Counted from the stretch's first letter, positions 7,171 through 15,888 are shown. The stretch is 17,908 nucleotides of DNA from an uncultured Eubacteriales bacterium (GCA_900319835.1 ONPY01000049.1:1-17908); one strand, 5' to 3'. The notes: generated from the sequence alone by a model not told the origin. A program made the numbers and translations.

Positions 7171-7881
7171 TCAGATCTGATCAAAGACCTCGCCGATTCG
7201 GCCGTGTACGACCAGGTCGGCCTCGGTGGGCGTGGAGGAACGGGTGATCAGCACCAGCTTGTTTCCGCGGTAGTAGTTGATCAGTCCTGCCGCTGGATAG
7301 ACGCGAAGCGAAGTGCCGCCCACGATAAGCACGTCTGCCTGGCGGATGTAGTGGATCGCGCGCATAATCACGTCGTCGTCCAGCGCCTCCTCGTACAACA
7401 CAATGTCCGGCCGGATCACGCCGCCGCAGCTGCAGCGGGGCACGCCCTTGCCGTGGTTGATGACGTCGGCGTCATAGCTCTTGCGGCAGCGGGAGCAATA
7501 CGCGCGCAGAATGCTGCCATGCAGTTCCAGGACGTTTTTACTGCCCGCCATCTGGTGCAGGCCGTCGATGTTCTGGGTGATGACCGCTCTGAGCTTGCCT
7601 TCCTCTTCGAGTTCGGCAAGTCTTGTATGGGCGCGGTTGGGTTGGACGCCGTCGATCACCAGTTTTTCCCGGTGAAAACGGTAGTACTCCTCCGGATCAC
7701 GCTCAAAAAAGCTGTGGCTCAAAATGGTTTCGGGCGGGTATTTCCACTTCTGGTTGTACAGGCCGTCCACGCTGCGGAAGTCGGGGATCCCGCTTTCCGT
7801 GCTGACGCCGGCGCCGCCGAAGAACACAATGTTGTCGCTCTCCTGTACCCACTGTTTCAGCTTTGCGATAGTTTGCTCCAT
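7171..7881 (-). CDS. cobB: Sir2-family NAD-dependent protein deacylase
   Basis: This 236-residue sirtuin removes acyl groups from lysines using NAD+. The NAD-binding [15 protein letters not shown] lies at residues 23-37, QNIDGLHQ at 103-110 and the catalytic histidine in LELHGS at 121. Four zinc-binding cysteines are at 129, 132, 150 and 152, and [12 protein letters not shown] follows. All key residues are present, so the enzyme should be active. It resembles the compact bacterial class (like Thermotoga Sir2), and the acyl preference cannot be read from the sequence. The start ATG at 7881 has GGGAGG 8 bases upstream. It lies between the cyclohydrolase-like gene (30 bases) and tmk (25 bases). 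The symbol cobB is the general bacterial name. Confidence 0.95.
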   Translation of the reverse strand: MEQTIAKLKQWVQESDNIVFFGGAGVSTESGIPDFRSVDGLYNQKWKYPPETILSHSFFERDPEEYYRFHREKLVIDGVQPNRAHTRLAELEEEGKLRAVITQNIDGLHQMAGSKNVLELHGSILRAYCSRCRKSYDADVINHGKGVPRCSCGGVIRPDIVLYEEALDDDVIMRAIHYIRQADVLIVGGTSLRVYPAAGLINYYRGNKLVLITRSSTPTEADLVVHGRIGEVFDQI

Positions 7882-7911
7882 GACCGCACCTCCCTATCGT
7901 TTTGTCGTTTT

Positions 7912-8523
7912 TTATATGGCTTTTTCTGCCGCCTCGCGCACCGCCGCGGCGTTCTTCTCGCACTGCTCCAGCGTGATCTCGTTTTCGCGGCGGATCACGA
8001 AGCGATAGGTGTCGTCCGAACAGTAGTCGGACAGATCCACAATAAACATCCTCGCGGCTTTCACCGCGGCCAGCGCCAGCTCCGCGCTCTCACCCACGTA
8101 GTGCATGGCGGCTTTCGGGCAGATGCCGGTCAGCTCTTTGGCCAGCTCCAGGCTCTGGTTCATCATGTTGATGATCTCGCCGCAGATGGCGATGGCCGGC
8201 TGGCGGGCGGCCTCGATCTCCCGCTCGCCGCCCTCGTTCATGGCGCGGCGGAGCGGCCCGCGGGCCTTCACATCCTCGTCGATCAGGTGGACCATGTATT
8301 TTCTCAGCGTCTCCGTATTGCGCACAAGATATTCTGCGCGCTCATTGTCGGGAGCGGCCTGGGCCGCGATGCGGGAAGCCCGGCACAGCAGGGCCGCCGA
8401 TACCGCCGCCGTCATAGCCGCGCCGCTGCCGGTTTCCATGCGGCACTGGGGATCGGCCAGAGAGGCGGTAAACTCCTCAGCGTTTTTCATACGGAAGATT
8501 TCAATTTTCAAGCCTTCTGCCAT
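7912..8523 (-). CDS. Cyclodeaminase/cyclohydrolase family protein (FTCD-C fold), possible methenyl-THF cyclohydrolase
   Basis: This 203-residue, mostly helical protein has the small-residue segment TGSGAAMTAAVSAALLCRAS (residues 31-50) near its N-terminus. This is the position of the PAPGGGSVAAL-type folate-binding loop in formiminotransferase-cyclodeaminase C-terminal domains and in FchA. Later segments (about 90-180), with long Ala/Glu-rich helices and an AxxAICGEIINMMNQSLELAKEL stretch, fit the same four-helix fold. Such proteins open methenyl-tetrahydrofolate or deaminate formimino-THF in one-carbon metabolism. The loop is diverged here (METGSGAAM for APGGGS), so the activity is uncertain. 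ATG 8523 has AAAGGAG 8 bases upstream; an open frame continues 44 codons further upstream but overlaps prfC and is rejected as a start. It is co-transcribed behind prfC (17 bases). Confidence 0.8.
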   Translation of the reverse strand: MAEGLKIEIFRMKNAEEFTASLADPQCRMETGSGAAMTAAVSAALLCRASRIAAQAAPDNERAEYLVRNTETLRKYMVHLIDEDVKARGPLRRAMNEGGEREIEAARQPAIAICGEIINMMNQSLELAKELTGICPKAAMHYVGESAELALAAVKAARMFIVDLSDYCSDDTYRFVIRRENEITLEQCEKNAAAVREAAEKAI

Positions 8524-8540
8524 AACCGCGCTCCTTTCCA

Positions 8541-10133
8541 TCAGTTGCGGTTGAATTCTCCGAGCCGGAGTCCCTCGTTTTTCTGCAGAGCCCAGTTGAT
8601 GCACCATTCGGACGTGAACAGCAGCAGGTTGTTGCCCCGGAAGTCCTGCACCCACTTGGTGTCGCTGGTCAGGTTCAGCGCGCCGATGTCGATCTCCTCA
8701 TTCTCCACCCAGCGCACATGTTCAAAGGGCATGGCGCGTCGGCGGATCTCCACGCCGTATTCCGTACGGAGCCGGTACTCCAGCACCTCAAACTGCAGCA
8801 CACCCACGACACCGACGATCACTTCCTCCACGCCGGTATAAGGCTCGTGGAAGATCTGAATGGCGCCCTCCTGGGCAATCTGCATGATGCCTTTTTCAAA
8901 CTGTTTGCGCTTCATGGTGTCGATACGCTCCACACCTGCAAAGTGCTCGGGCGCGAAGGTGGGAATACCCTCGAAACGGACGTTCATGTTCTTCTCGCAG
9001 ATGGTGTCGCCGATGGAGAAGATGCCAGGGTCGAATACGCCGATGATGTCCCCGGCGTAGGCCTCGTCGATGATGGCGCGCTCCTGGGCCATGAGCTGCT
9101 GGGGCTGAGCCAGGCGCAGAGCCTTGCCGCCCTGTACGTGGAAGTATTCCTTGTCCCGTTCAAACCGGCCGGAGCAGATGCGCATAAAGGCGATGCGGTC
9201 CCGGTGGGCCTTGTTCATGTTCGCCTGGATCTTGAAGACGAAGGCGGAGAAGCGCTCGTCCATGGGATCGACGATCTCGTCGCCGGAAATCCGCGGCAGA
9301 GGCGGCATGGTCATTTTCAGGAAATGCTCCAGAAAGGGCTCCACACCGAAGTTGTTCAGCGCCGAGCCGAAGAACACGGGGCTGAGTCTCCCCTTGCGTA
9401 CCTCGGCCAGATCGAACTCATAGCCCGCGCCGTCCAGCAGTTCAATATCGTCGGAGAGCTGCTGGCGCAGTCTCGGGCCAATCAGCTCGTCGAGCTTCTC
9501 GGTCTCGTCCAGGCTGCACTCGATGGCACGGATCTTGCTCTGCCCGCGGTGAAACTCGTTGAAGGCCAGGATCTGCTTGGCCTCGCGATCATAGACGCCC
9601 TTGAACTCCCGGCCGCAGCCGATAGGCCAGTTCATGGGGTAGGTGCCGATTCCGAACTCCGTCTCCAGCTCCTCCATCAGATCGTAGGGGCTTCTGGCCT
9701 CTCGGTCCAGCTTGTTGATAAAGGTGAAGATCGGGATATGGCGCATGGCGCAGATCTTAAAGAGCTTTCTGGTCTGTGGCTCGATGCCCTTTGCCGCGTC
9801 GATCACCATGACCGCCGAGTCCGCCGCCATAAGCGTGCGGTAGGTGTCCTCGGAAAAGTCCTGGTGGCCCGGGGTGTCGAGAATGTTGATGCAGTATCCC
9901 TCGTACTCAAACTGCATGACGGAGGAGGTGATGGAGATACCGCGCTGCTTCTCCAGTTCCATCCAGTCGGAAACCGCATGGCGCGCCGTGGCCTTGCCCT
10001 TGACGGAGCCGGCCAGCTGGATCGCCCCGCCGTATAGCAGGAGCTTTTCGGTCAGGGTTGTTTTGCCCGCGTCCGGGTGGGAGATGATCGCAAAGGTTCT
10101 GCGTCTTTCAATTTCTTTTCTAAAATCCGGCAT
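8541..10133 (-). CDS. prfC: Peptide chain release factor 3 (RF3)
   Basis: This 530-residue translational GTPase removes RF1/RF2 from the ribosome after termination. The G1 motif SHPDAGKTT lies at residues 18-26, G2 includes the RGISIT switch at 64-69, G3 is DTPGH at 86-90 and G4 is NKLD at 140-143. The full length and the segment GSVKGKATARHAVSDWMELEK (residues 42-62) separate RF3 from EF-G. The start ATG at 10133 has AAGGAAG 6 bases upstream. It is the first gene of a four-gene operon (prfC, cyclohydrolase-like, Sir2, tmk) with a clear promoter 30-60 bases upstream. Confidence 0.97.
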   Translation of the reverse strand: MPDFRKEIERRRTFAIISHPDAGKTTLTEKLLLYGGAIQLAGSVKGKATARHAVSDWMELEKQRGISITSSVMQFEYEGYCINILDTPGHQDFSEDTYRTLMAADSAVMVIDAAKGIEPQTRKLFKICAMRHIPIFTFINKLDREARSPYDLMEELETEFGIGTYPMNWPIGCGREFKGVYDREAKQILAFNEFHRGQSKIRAIECSLDETEKLDELIGPRLRQQLSDDIELLDGAGYEFDLAEVRKGRLSPVFFGSALNNFGVEPFLEHFLKMTMPPLPRISGDEIVDPMDERFSAFVFKIQANMNKAHRDRIAFMRICSGRFERDKEYFHVQGGKALRLAQPQQLMAQERAIIDEAYAGDIIGVFDPGIFSIGDTICEKNMNVRFEGIPTFAPEHFAGVERIDTMKRKQFEKGIMQIAQEGAIQIFHEPYTGVEEVIVGVVGVLQFEVLEYRLRTEYGVEIRRRAMPFEHVRWVENEEIDIGALNLTSDTKWVQDFRGNNLLLFTSEWCINWALQKNEGLRLGEFNRN

Positions 10134-10164
10134 AACAAACTTCCTTACATAGTCTTAGCAGTTT

Positions 10165-10193
10165 ATTATATCCGCTGCGAAAGGAAAAGGCAA
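10165..10193 (-). promoter_or_regulatory. Sigma-A promoter of the prfC operon
   Basis: On the minus strand, -35 TTGCCT (10188-10193) and a perfect -10 TATAAT (10165-10170) are separated by 17 bases. Transcription should start near 10158, about 25 bases before the prfC start codon. Confidence 0.85.
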
Positions 10194-10252
10194 GTTTTTC
10201 TTGCTCGCCCGGCATGTCCCGGGAGGCAGAGTATTTTTATTCATTTCGTCTG

Positions 10253-10281
10253 TTGAATCCTGAATACGATTGTGTTAGAAT
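10253..10281 (+). promoter_or_regulatory. Sigma-A promoter of the DUF554 gene
   Basis: The -35 TTGAAT (10253-10258) and -10 TAGAAT (10276-10281) are separated by 17 bases on the plus strand, 33 bases before the start codon. It diverges from the prfC promoter, with about 60 bases between the two -35 boxes. Confidence 0.8.
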
Positions 10282-10314
10282 GCTCCTATCTTTTATGTTA
10301 AGGAGTCCTCTGCC

Positions 10315-11022
10315 ATGCTGGGAACCATCATCAACGTTATCACCGTGATCCTCGGCGGTACGATCGGCACCTTCTTCGGAAACCGCATCCGCCCGGAATA
10401 CTCGGAGACCTTCATCAAGGTCATGGGCTTTATCACCGCCTGCATCGGTATTCAGAGCGCGGCAAACACCATGAACTTTCTCGTGGTGGTTCTCTCCCTG
10501 GTGATTGGCACGCTGATCGGTATTCTGCTCAAGCTCGACGAGCGCATCAATGGCGCCGCGGACTGGGCCAAGGGGAAGCTTGCCAAGACACCGCTCGGCA
10601 AGGGCCCCTTCGGAGAGGCAATCGTGACCTGCTTTATGCTCTTCTGCATCGGCTCCATGACCATTCTCGGCTCTATCCGCGCCGGGCTTGAGCACGATTA
10701 CAGCATTCTTTTCACCAAGAGCATCATGGACCTGGTCAGCTCTCTCGCCTTTGCCTCCGCCCTTGGCGCCGGCGTCATCTTCACCGCCGTCCCCCTGTTC
10801 ATTTTCCAAGGGGCGCTCACTCTTCTCGCCTCGGCCGCGCAGCCCCTTCTGACCCCGGAGGTCATCAACGAAATGTCCGCCGCCGGAGGGCCGATCTTTC
10901 TTGCCATGGCCTGCAATCTGGTCGGTCTCGGCAAGGAGCGCTTCAAGGTGGGCGATATGCTCCCCGGCATCTTTCTCCCCATTCTGTTTGTCCCACTGCT
11001 CAAGGCTGTCGGCCTCTTCTGA
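10315..11022 (+). CDS. DUF554 family multi-pass membrane protein (YdfK/YqgA-like)
   Basis: This 235-residue integral membrane protein begins MLGTIINVITVILGGTIGTF, which is the hallmark start of DUF554 proteins. About six hydrophobic segments are visible (roughly 3-21, 36-70, 100-120, 140-165, 190-205 and 215-233), together with the family patterns GTLIGILLKLDERIN and CIGSMTILGSIRAGL. The cellular role of the family is not established; transport has been suggested. ATG 10315 has AAGGAG 9 bases upstream. It stands alone between its own promoter and the terminator at 11051. Confidence 0.9.
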   Translation: MLGTIINVITVILGGTIGTFFGNRIRPEYSETFIKVMGFITACIGIQSAANTMNFLVVVLSLVIGTLIGILLKLDERINGAADWAKGKLAKTPLGKGPFGEAIVTCFMLFCIGSMTILGSIRAGLEHDYSILFTKSIMDLVSSLAFASALGAGVIFTAVPLFIFQGALTLLASAAQPLLTPEVINEMSAAGGPIFLAMACNLVGLGKERFKVGDMLPGIFLPILFVPLLKAVGLF

Positions 11023-11050
11023 TTTTATCTTATATCATTGCTCCCTTTTT

Positions 11051-11084
11051 TCTCCCTGTTTCTTCAAACAGGGAGATTCTTTTC
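11051..11084 (+). terminator. Intrinsic terminator after the DUF554 gene
   Basis: The arms TCTCCCTGTTT (11051-11061) and AAACAGGGAGA (11066-11076) are perfect with a CTTC loop, followed by TTCTTTTC. It lies 29 bases past the stop codon and ends the DUF554 transcript ahead of the next promoter. Confidence 0.9.
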
Positions 11085-11094
11085 GGCAAAATGA

Positions 11095-11123
11095 TTTACA
11101 ACTACAAATGTTTGTAGTAAACT
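11095..11123 (+). promoter_or_regulatory. Promoter of the RNA methyltransferase-lipid kinase unit
   Basis: The -35 TTTACA (11095-11100) and -10 TAAACT (11118-11123) are separated by exactly 17 bases, 29 bases before the start codon. The whole spacer is filled by a palindrome (see next entry). Confidence 0.65.
11101..11118 (+). promoter_or_regulatory. 18-bp palindrome between -35 and -10, likely repressor operator
   Basis: ACTACAAA (11101-11108), TG, TTTGTAGT (11111-11118) is a perfect inverted repeat that fills the promoter spacer and ends in the first base of the -10 box. The ACTACA/TGTAGT half-sites are the same as those of BlaI/MecI-type operators, but the two halves are 6 bases apart instead of 2. 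No regulator gene of this type is in the window. It could also act as a small hairpin at the DNA level only. Confidence 0.5.
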
Positions 11124-11152
11124 CAAAAAGAATTTTGAAAGTGGGAGTTTCT

Positions 11153-12265
11153 ATGAAGTATCAAATGTGTGTGCCCTGCCTGCTTGGGTTGGAGGGGCCG
11201 ATTTCCGATGAACTCAAACGCCTGGACATTGCGGATGTCTCCGCGGAAAACGGGCGTGTTTACTTTACGGGCGGCAATGCGGAGCTTGCCCGCGCCAACC
11301 TCTGCCTGCGCATCGGCGAGCGGGTCTTGATCGAGCTCGGCAGCTTTGAGGCGAGAACCTTTGACGAACTCTTTGAAGGCACCAAGGCTCTGCCCTGGGA
11401 GTCTATACTGCCCCGCGACGCGGTGTTTCCCGTCAAGGGATACAGTCTCAACTCCGCGCTCTTCTCCGTCTCCGACTGCCAGAAGATCATCAAGAAGGCC
11501 GTCGTGGAACGGCTGAAAAGCGTCTACCACCTGGAGTGGTTCCCGGAGACTGGCGCGCTGTATCAGATTCAGTTTTCCATCATGAAGGACCGCGTTTCTC
11601 TCTGCATCGACACCTCCGGCGAAGGGCTGCACAAGAGGGGTTACCGCCCGGCGCACAACGCGGCGCCGCTCAAGGAGACCATGGCCGCCGCCATGGTCAA
11701 GCTCTCCCGCTACCGGGGCCGGGACGATTTCTGCGACCCCTTCTGCGGCAGCGGCACCATCCCCATTGAGGCAGCCCTGATCGCAAAGAACCGCGCGCCG
11801 GGACTCGATCGCAGCTTCACTGCCCAGCAGTGGCAGAGCATCCCCGCCTCCGTCTGGGCGCAGGAGCGGGAAGCCGCCCGCGCCAAGGAGTATCACGGCG
11901 ACTACCGCATCGTCGGCAGCGACATTGACCCCAAGGCGCTGGAGCTTGCCCGGGAGAACGCCCGCCGTGCCGGTGTGGAGGATGTGGTGCGCTTTGAAAA
12001 GGCCGACGCCATGGCCTTTGACCGGCAGACCGAGCGCGGCGTGATCGTCACCAATCCCCCCTATGGCGAGCGCATCATGGAAAAGCAGGAGGCGGAGGAG
12101 CTCTACCGCGGTTTCGGCAAGGCGCTACGCGGCTGCCCCAACTGGCAGCTGTATCTGCTCTCCTCCCACACGGAGTTTGAGCGCTGCTTCGGCAAGACGG
12201 CCGATAAAAAACGCAAGCTCTATAACGGCATGATCAAGTGCGAGCTATTCATGTATTTCAAATAA
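11153..12265 (+). CDS. THUMP-domain class I SAM-dependent RNA methyltransferase (RlmL N-half/YpsC type)
   Basis: This 370-residue protein has an N-terminal THUMP region (about 45-155, ending in SLCIDTSGEGLHKRGYR) and a Rossmann methyltransferase domain. The SAM-binding motif I is CDPFCGSGTIPIEAAL (194-208), motif II is GSDIDPKALELARENARRAG, and the N6-adenine/N2-guanine type catalytic motif is TNPPYGER (300-307). The architecture matches the family of E. coli RlmL (23S rRNA m2G2445) and Bacillus YpsC, so it is expected to make N2-methylguanine in 23S rRNA; the exact site is inferred from family only. ATG 11153 has GGGAG 7 bases upstream. The open frame extends 84 codons further back through the terminator and promoter, which argues against an earlier start. 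The lipid kinase gene follows after 41 bases. Confidence 0.92.
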   Translation: MKYQMCVPCLLGLEGPISDELKRLDIADVSAENGRVYFTGGNAELARANLCLRIGERVLIELGSFEARTFDELFEGTKALPWESILPRDAVFPVKGYSLNSALFSVSDCQKIIKKAVVERLKSVYHLEWFPETGALYQIQFSIMKDRVSLCIDTSGEGLHKRGYRPAHNAAPLKETMAAAMVKLSRYRGRDDFCDPFCGSGTIPIEAALIAKNRAPGLDRSFTAQQWQSIPASVWAQEREAARAKEYHGDYRIVGSDIDPKALELARENARRAGVEDVVRFEKADAMAFDRQTERGVIVTNPPYGERIMEKQEAEELYRGFGKALRGCPNWQLYLLSSHTEFERCFGKTADKKRKLYNGMIKCELFMYFK

Positions 12266-12306
12266 TCAAATAAAATGAAGAAGACCAGAGAAAGAAGGTC
12301 GGAAAG

Positions 12307-13230
12307 ATGAAGCATCTGTTCGTTGTCAACCCCACCGCGGGCGGCAAGGACAAGACGGACTATGTGCGCTCCCTGGCTGTGAGCGCTTTTTGCGGCAGTG
12401 AGGATTCCTTTGAGATCTATGTGACGAAGGCCCCCATGGACGCGCCGGAGAAGATTCGCGCCGCCGCTGCCGACGGTGAACCCCTCCGCGTCTATGCCTG
12501 CGGGGGTGACGGCACGTTTAACGAGTGCGTGTGCGGCGCGGCCCTGCTCCCCCATGTGGCGGTCTGCCCCTTCCCCACCGGCACAGGCAATGACTTCTGC
12601 CGCATGTTCGGAGAGGAGAAAGACCTCTACCGGGACCTGGATGCGCTGATCCATGGGTCGGTTCATCCCATCGACCTGATCGACTGCAACGGCCGTATGA
12701 GCGCCAACATCTGTTGTGTGGGCATCGACGCCCGCATCGGGATCGACGTACACACCTACACCGGCTCTCCTCTCATCCGCGGCCCTATGGCGTACATCGT
12801 CTCCGCCGCGGTCAATGTCTTCCGGGGGATCAACACCCCCATGCATGTGCGTTGCGGCGACTTTGAGGTCGAGGGCGAGCATGCCCTGGTCGCCGCCTGC
12901 AACGGCCGCTATTACGGCGGTGGCTTCAATCCCAGCCTGAAAGCCAGACCTGATGACGGTATCCTGGACTTTTACATTGTTAAGGGCGTGAGCCTTTTGA
13001 AGCTTGCACAGTTGATCGGAGAATATGCCGCAGGCAAAGCCGACGATTACCCCGACTATATCACCCACCTGCGCGGTGACTCGATACAGCTTGACCTCCC
13101 TGCAGAGAACGTAATCTGCGTCGACGGAGAGGCGATCTACGCAAAACAGATCAGAATGAAGCTCCTCCCCCGGGCGCTGAACCTGATCGTGCCGAGAGGG
13201 ATGTGCTTTTTTGAGGAGCCGGAGCGCTGA
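12307..13230 (+). CDS. Diacylglycerol kinase-catalytic-domain lipid kinase (DgkB/YegS family)
   Basis: This 307-residue soluble kinase of the DAGK/NAD-kinase-like fold begins MKHLFVVNPTAGGK, with the typical NP-AGG nucleotide loop (8-13). The catalytic GGDGTFNE lies at 66-73 and PTGTGNDFCR at 90-99. The C-terminal lobe shows ACNGRYYGGGFNPSLKARPDDG and the DG-E pattern CVDGEAI near residue 275. Relatives phosphorylate diacylglycerol or other lipids and recycle lipid from lipoteichoic acid synthesis; the substrate here is not settled by sequence. The start has AAGG and GGAAAG upstream, a mediocre site. It forms a unit with the RNA methyltransferase. No strong terminator follows; only a weak A/T-rich imperfect hairpin near 13258-13279. 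Confidence 0.92.
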   Translation: MKHLFVVNPTAGGKDKTDYVRSLAVSAFCGSEDSFEIYVTKAPMDAPEKIRAAAADGEPLRVYACGGDGTFNECVCGAALLPHVAVCPFPTGTGNDFCRMFGEEKDLYRDLDALIHGSVHPIDLIDCNGRMSANICCVGIDARIGIDVHTYTGSPLIRGPMAYIVSAAVNVFRGINTPMHVRCGDFEVEGEHALVAACNGRYYGGGFNPSLKARPDDGILDFYIVKGVSLLKLAQLIGEYAAGKADDYPDYITHLRGDSIQLDLPAENVICVDGEAIYAKQIRMKLLPRALNLIVPRGMCFFEEPER

Positions 13231-13301
13231 GCCCACAGCCCGCTTGGGAGGATGTCACAAAAAGTTCAAAAAGTTTTGTCTGGATTTTTATGGTCCACCC
13301 C

Positions 13302-13329
13302 TTGCAAAATTAGAAAAGTGTGGTATGAT
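13302..13329 (+). promoter_or_regulatory. Sigma-A promoter of groESL
   Basis: The -35 TTGCAA (13302-13307) and -10 TATGAT (13324-13329) are separated by 16 bases, and a TG precedes the -10 by one base (TGGTATGAT), an extended -10. The CIRCE operator begins 1 base after the -10 box and covers the start point. Confidence 0.85.
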
Positions 13330-13330
13330 A

Positions 13331-13371
13331 AGCATCGTTAGCACTCAGGTTTGATGAGTGCTAACGATGCT
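13331..13371 (+). promoter_or_regulatory. CIRCE operator (HrcA binding site) with extended arms
   Basis: The canonical TTAGCACTC-N9-GAGTGCTAA is perfect at 13338-13364. The flanks AGCATCG and CGATGCT extend the palindrome to 16 perfect base pairs per arm (13331-13346 and 13356-13371). CIRCE is the target of the heat-shock repressor HrcA, whose folding depends on GroEL, so this operon is under feedback control. The element lies over the transcription start and in the 5' leader of the mRNA. Confidence 0.97.
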
Positions 13372-13407
13372 GATTATTTGGTAATTAAAAATTGGAGGTA
13401 TATACGT

Positions 13408-13692
13408 ATGAAACTCAAACCTTTGGCAGACAGAGTTGTTCTCAAGCAAAACGCAGCCGAAGAGCGCACCGCTTCCGGCATCTTCCTCACCTCCTCCGCC
13501 CAGGAGAAGCCTGAGGTTTACGAAGTCGTTGAAGTCGGCCCCGGCGGCATGGTCGACGGCAACGAGGTCAAGATGATCGTCAAGGCCGGCCAGAATGTTC
13601 TCGTCGGCAAGTACAGCGGCAGCAAGGTCAAGCTGGACGACCAGGAGTACACCATTGTCCGCCAGTCCGATATTCTGGCTGTGATCGAGTAA
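13408..13692 (+). CDS. groES: Co-chaperonin GroES
   Basis: This 94-residue protein has the standard length for the Hsp10 heptameric lid of GroEL. The start MKLKPLADRVVLKQ, the mobile loop region with ERTASGIFLTSSAQEKP (about 21-37), VVEVGPGGMVDGNEV and the C-terminal EYTIVRQSDILAVIE are all family typical. The ATG at 13408 has GGAGG 9 bases upstream. In-frame reading back to 13351 would run into the CIRCE element and is rejected. It is the first gene of the groESL operon; groEL follows after 21 bases. Confidence 0.98.
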   Translation: MKLKPLADRVVLKQNAAEERTASGIFLTSSAQEKPEVYEVVEVGPGGMVDGNEVKMIVKAGQNVLVGKYSGSKVKLDDQEYTIVRQSDILAVIE

Positions 13693-15339
<1,647 letters not shown>

Positions 15340-15470
15340 GGCGTAGCTTTTGAGGAAGAAAGTCGACGAATTGGCGTCTGTTCTTCATGTAAACGCGAAC
15401 TTTTAAGCGTGAATTGTTTGAGTTTGAGCAGACCTTACGCAGAAAGCTTTGCGCCAAATGAGTAGCTTTG

Positions 15471-15509
15471 AAAAAGCCTCTGAATTAGAAATGGTTCAGA
15501 GGCTTTTTT
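15471..15509 (+). terminator. Intrinsic terminator after groEL
   Basis: The arms AAAAAGCCTCTGAA (15471-15484) and TTCAGAGGCTTTTT (15495-15508) pair over 14 bp with a 10-base loop, and the U-run is part of the 3' arm. It lies 131 bases past the groEL stop, so the mRNA would have a long 3' untranslated tail. With its A-run on the other side it can also act for minus-strand transcripts. Confidence 0.85.
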
Positions 15510-15526
15510 GCGTATAGTCATATTAA

Positions 15527-15679
15527 TTCGTATTGCGCCGCCTGACAGGCTTCACTTATGCAGGCGAGGTGCAGGCCATCCTTGACGATGTTGCCCATAA
15601 TGTCGCGCTAATCCAGAAGTATCAACGTTTTTGGATTGTCCCCGTGATACGGGCTGTGTCACTGTACTTCTTTTTGTGA
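15527..15679 (+). pseudogene. Unrecognised short open stretch, perhaps a gene remnant
   Basis: Fifty sense codons between two stops read as a protein-like sequence with segments such as TYAGEVQAILDDVAHNVALI and QKYQRFWIVPVIRAV. There is no in-frame ATG and no ribosome binding site before the possible TTG start at 15533, so it is not a convincing gene as it stands. The residue mix (acidic-helical then aromatic-basic) looks more like coding sequence than random spacer. I do not recognise the family; it may be noise. Confidence 0.25.
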
Positions 15680-15738
15680 ATGAAACGCATACAATTTAGA
15701 TTATTCTAATCATGGATGCTGATTTTACATCATTACGC

Positions 15739-15786
15739 AAAGAGGAAGATGATTTACCTATAAAAATGTAAATCATCTTCCTCTTT
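15739..15786 (-). terminator. 19-bp perfect hairpin, probable terminator of ftsZ (bidirectional)
   Basis: The arms 15739-15757 and 15768-15786 are perfectly complementary over 19 bp with a 10-base loop. The outer part is A/T-rich (AAAGAGG / CCTCTTT), giving a short U-run on either strand. It sits about 102 bases after the ftsZ stop and would end minus-strand transcripts from ftsQ-ftsZ, and plus-strand read-through from groESL. Confidence 0.7.
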
Positions 15787-15888
15787 TGTCGCCAGCCCTG
15801 CCTGTCAGATGCCCAAATCGGTTTGAGTTTTAAAACCATCTTATGAACACCCGGCTAAAGGAGAGCTGTTTTTGGTTTCATGCTCTGT

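Larger units (their letters stand above)
15340..15888. other. 549-bp gene-poor stretch between groEL and ftsZ
   Basis: This gap between the convergent groEL and ftsZ genes holds no gene I can support. It contains a spacer with several short complementary segments (15340-15470), the terminator at 15471-15509, an unrecognised 50-codon open stretch (15527-15679), an A/T-rich part (about 15655-15765) and a 19-bp hairpin at 15739-15786. Base composition changes from the GC-rich neighbours to clearly AT-richer DNA. A 9-bp inverted repeat (CTGACAGGC 15542-15550, GCCTGTCAG 15800-15808) brackets the middle part, but a match of that size is expected by chance about half the time. Confidence 0.7.

Noticed and set aside
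8718..10037. 439-codon open frame on the plus strand opposite prfC
   Set aside because: It is an antisense shadow of a certain gene, and no ribosome binding site or recognisable domain was seen.
10205..10232. CCCGG...CCGGG hairpin between prfC and the DUF554 gene considered as terminator
   Set aside because: It has only 5 bp, lies between divergent promoters and has no U-run in a useful place.
12220..13236. 338-codon open frame on the minus strand opposite the lipid kinase
   Set aside because: The plus-strand frame has GGDGT and all DAGK motifs; this one has none.
15542..15808. 9-bp inverted repeat as possible ends of a miniature transposon
   Set aside because: A 9-bp match over 550 bases is expected by chance about half the time, and no target duplication was seen.
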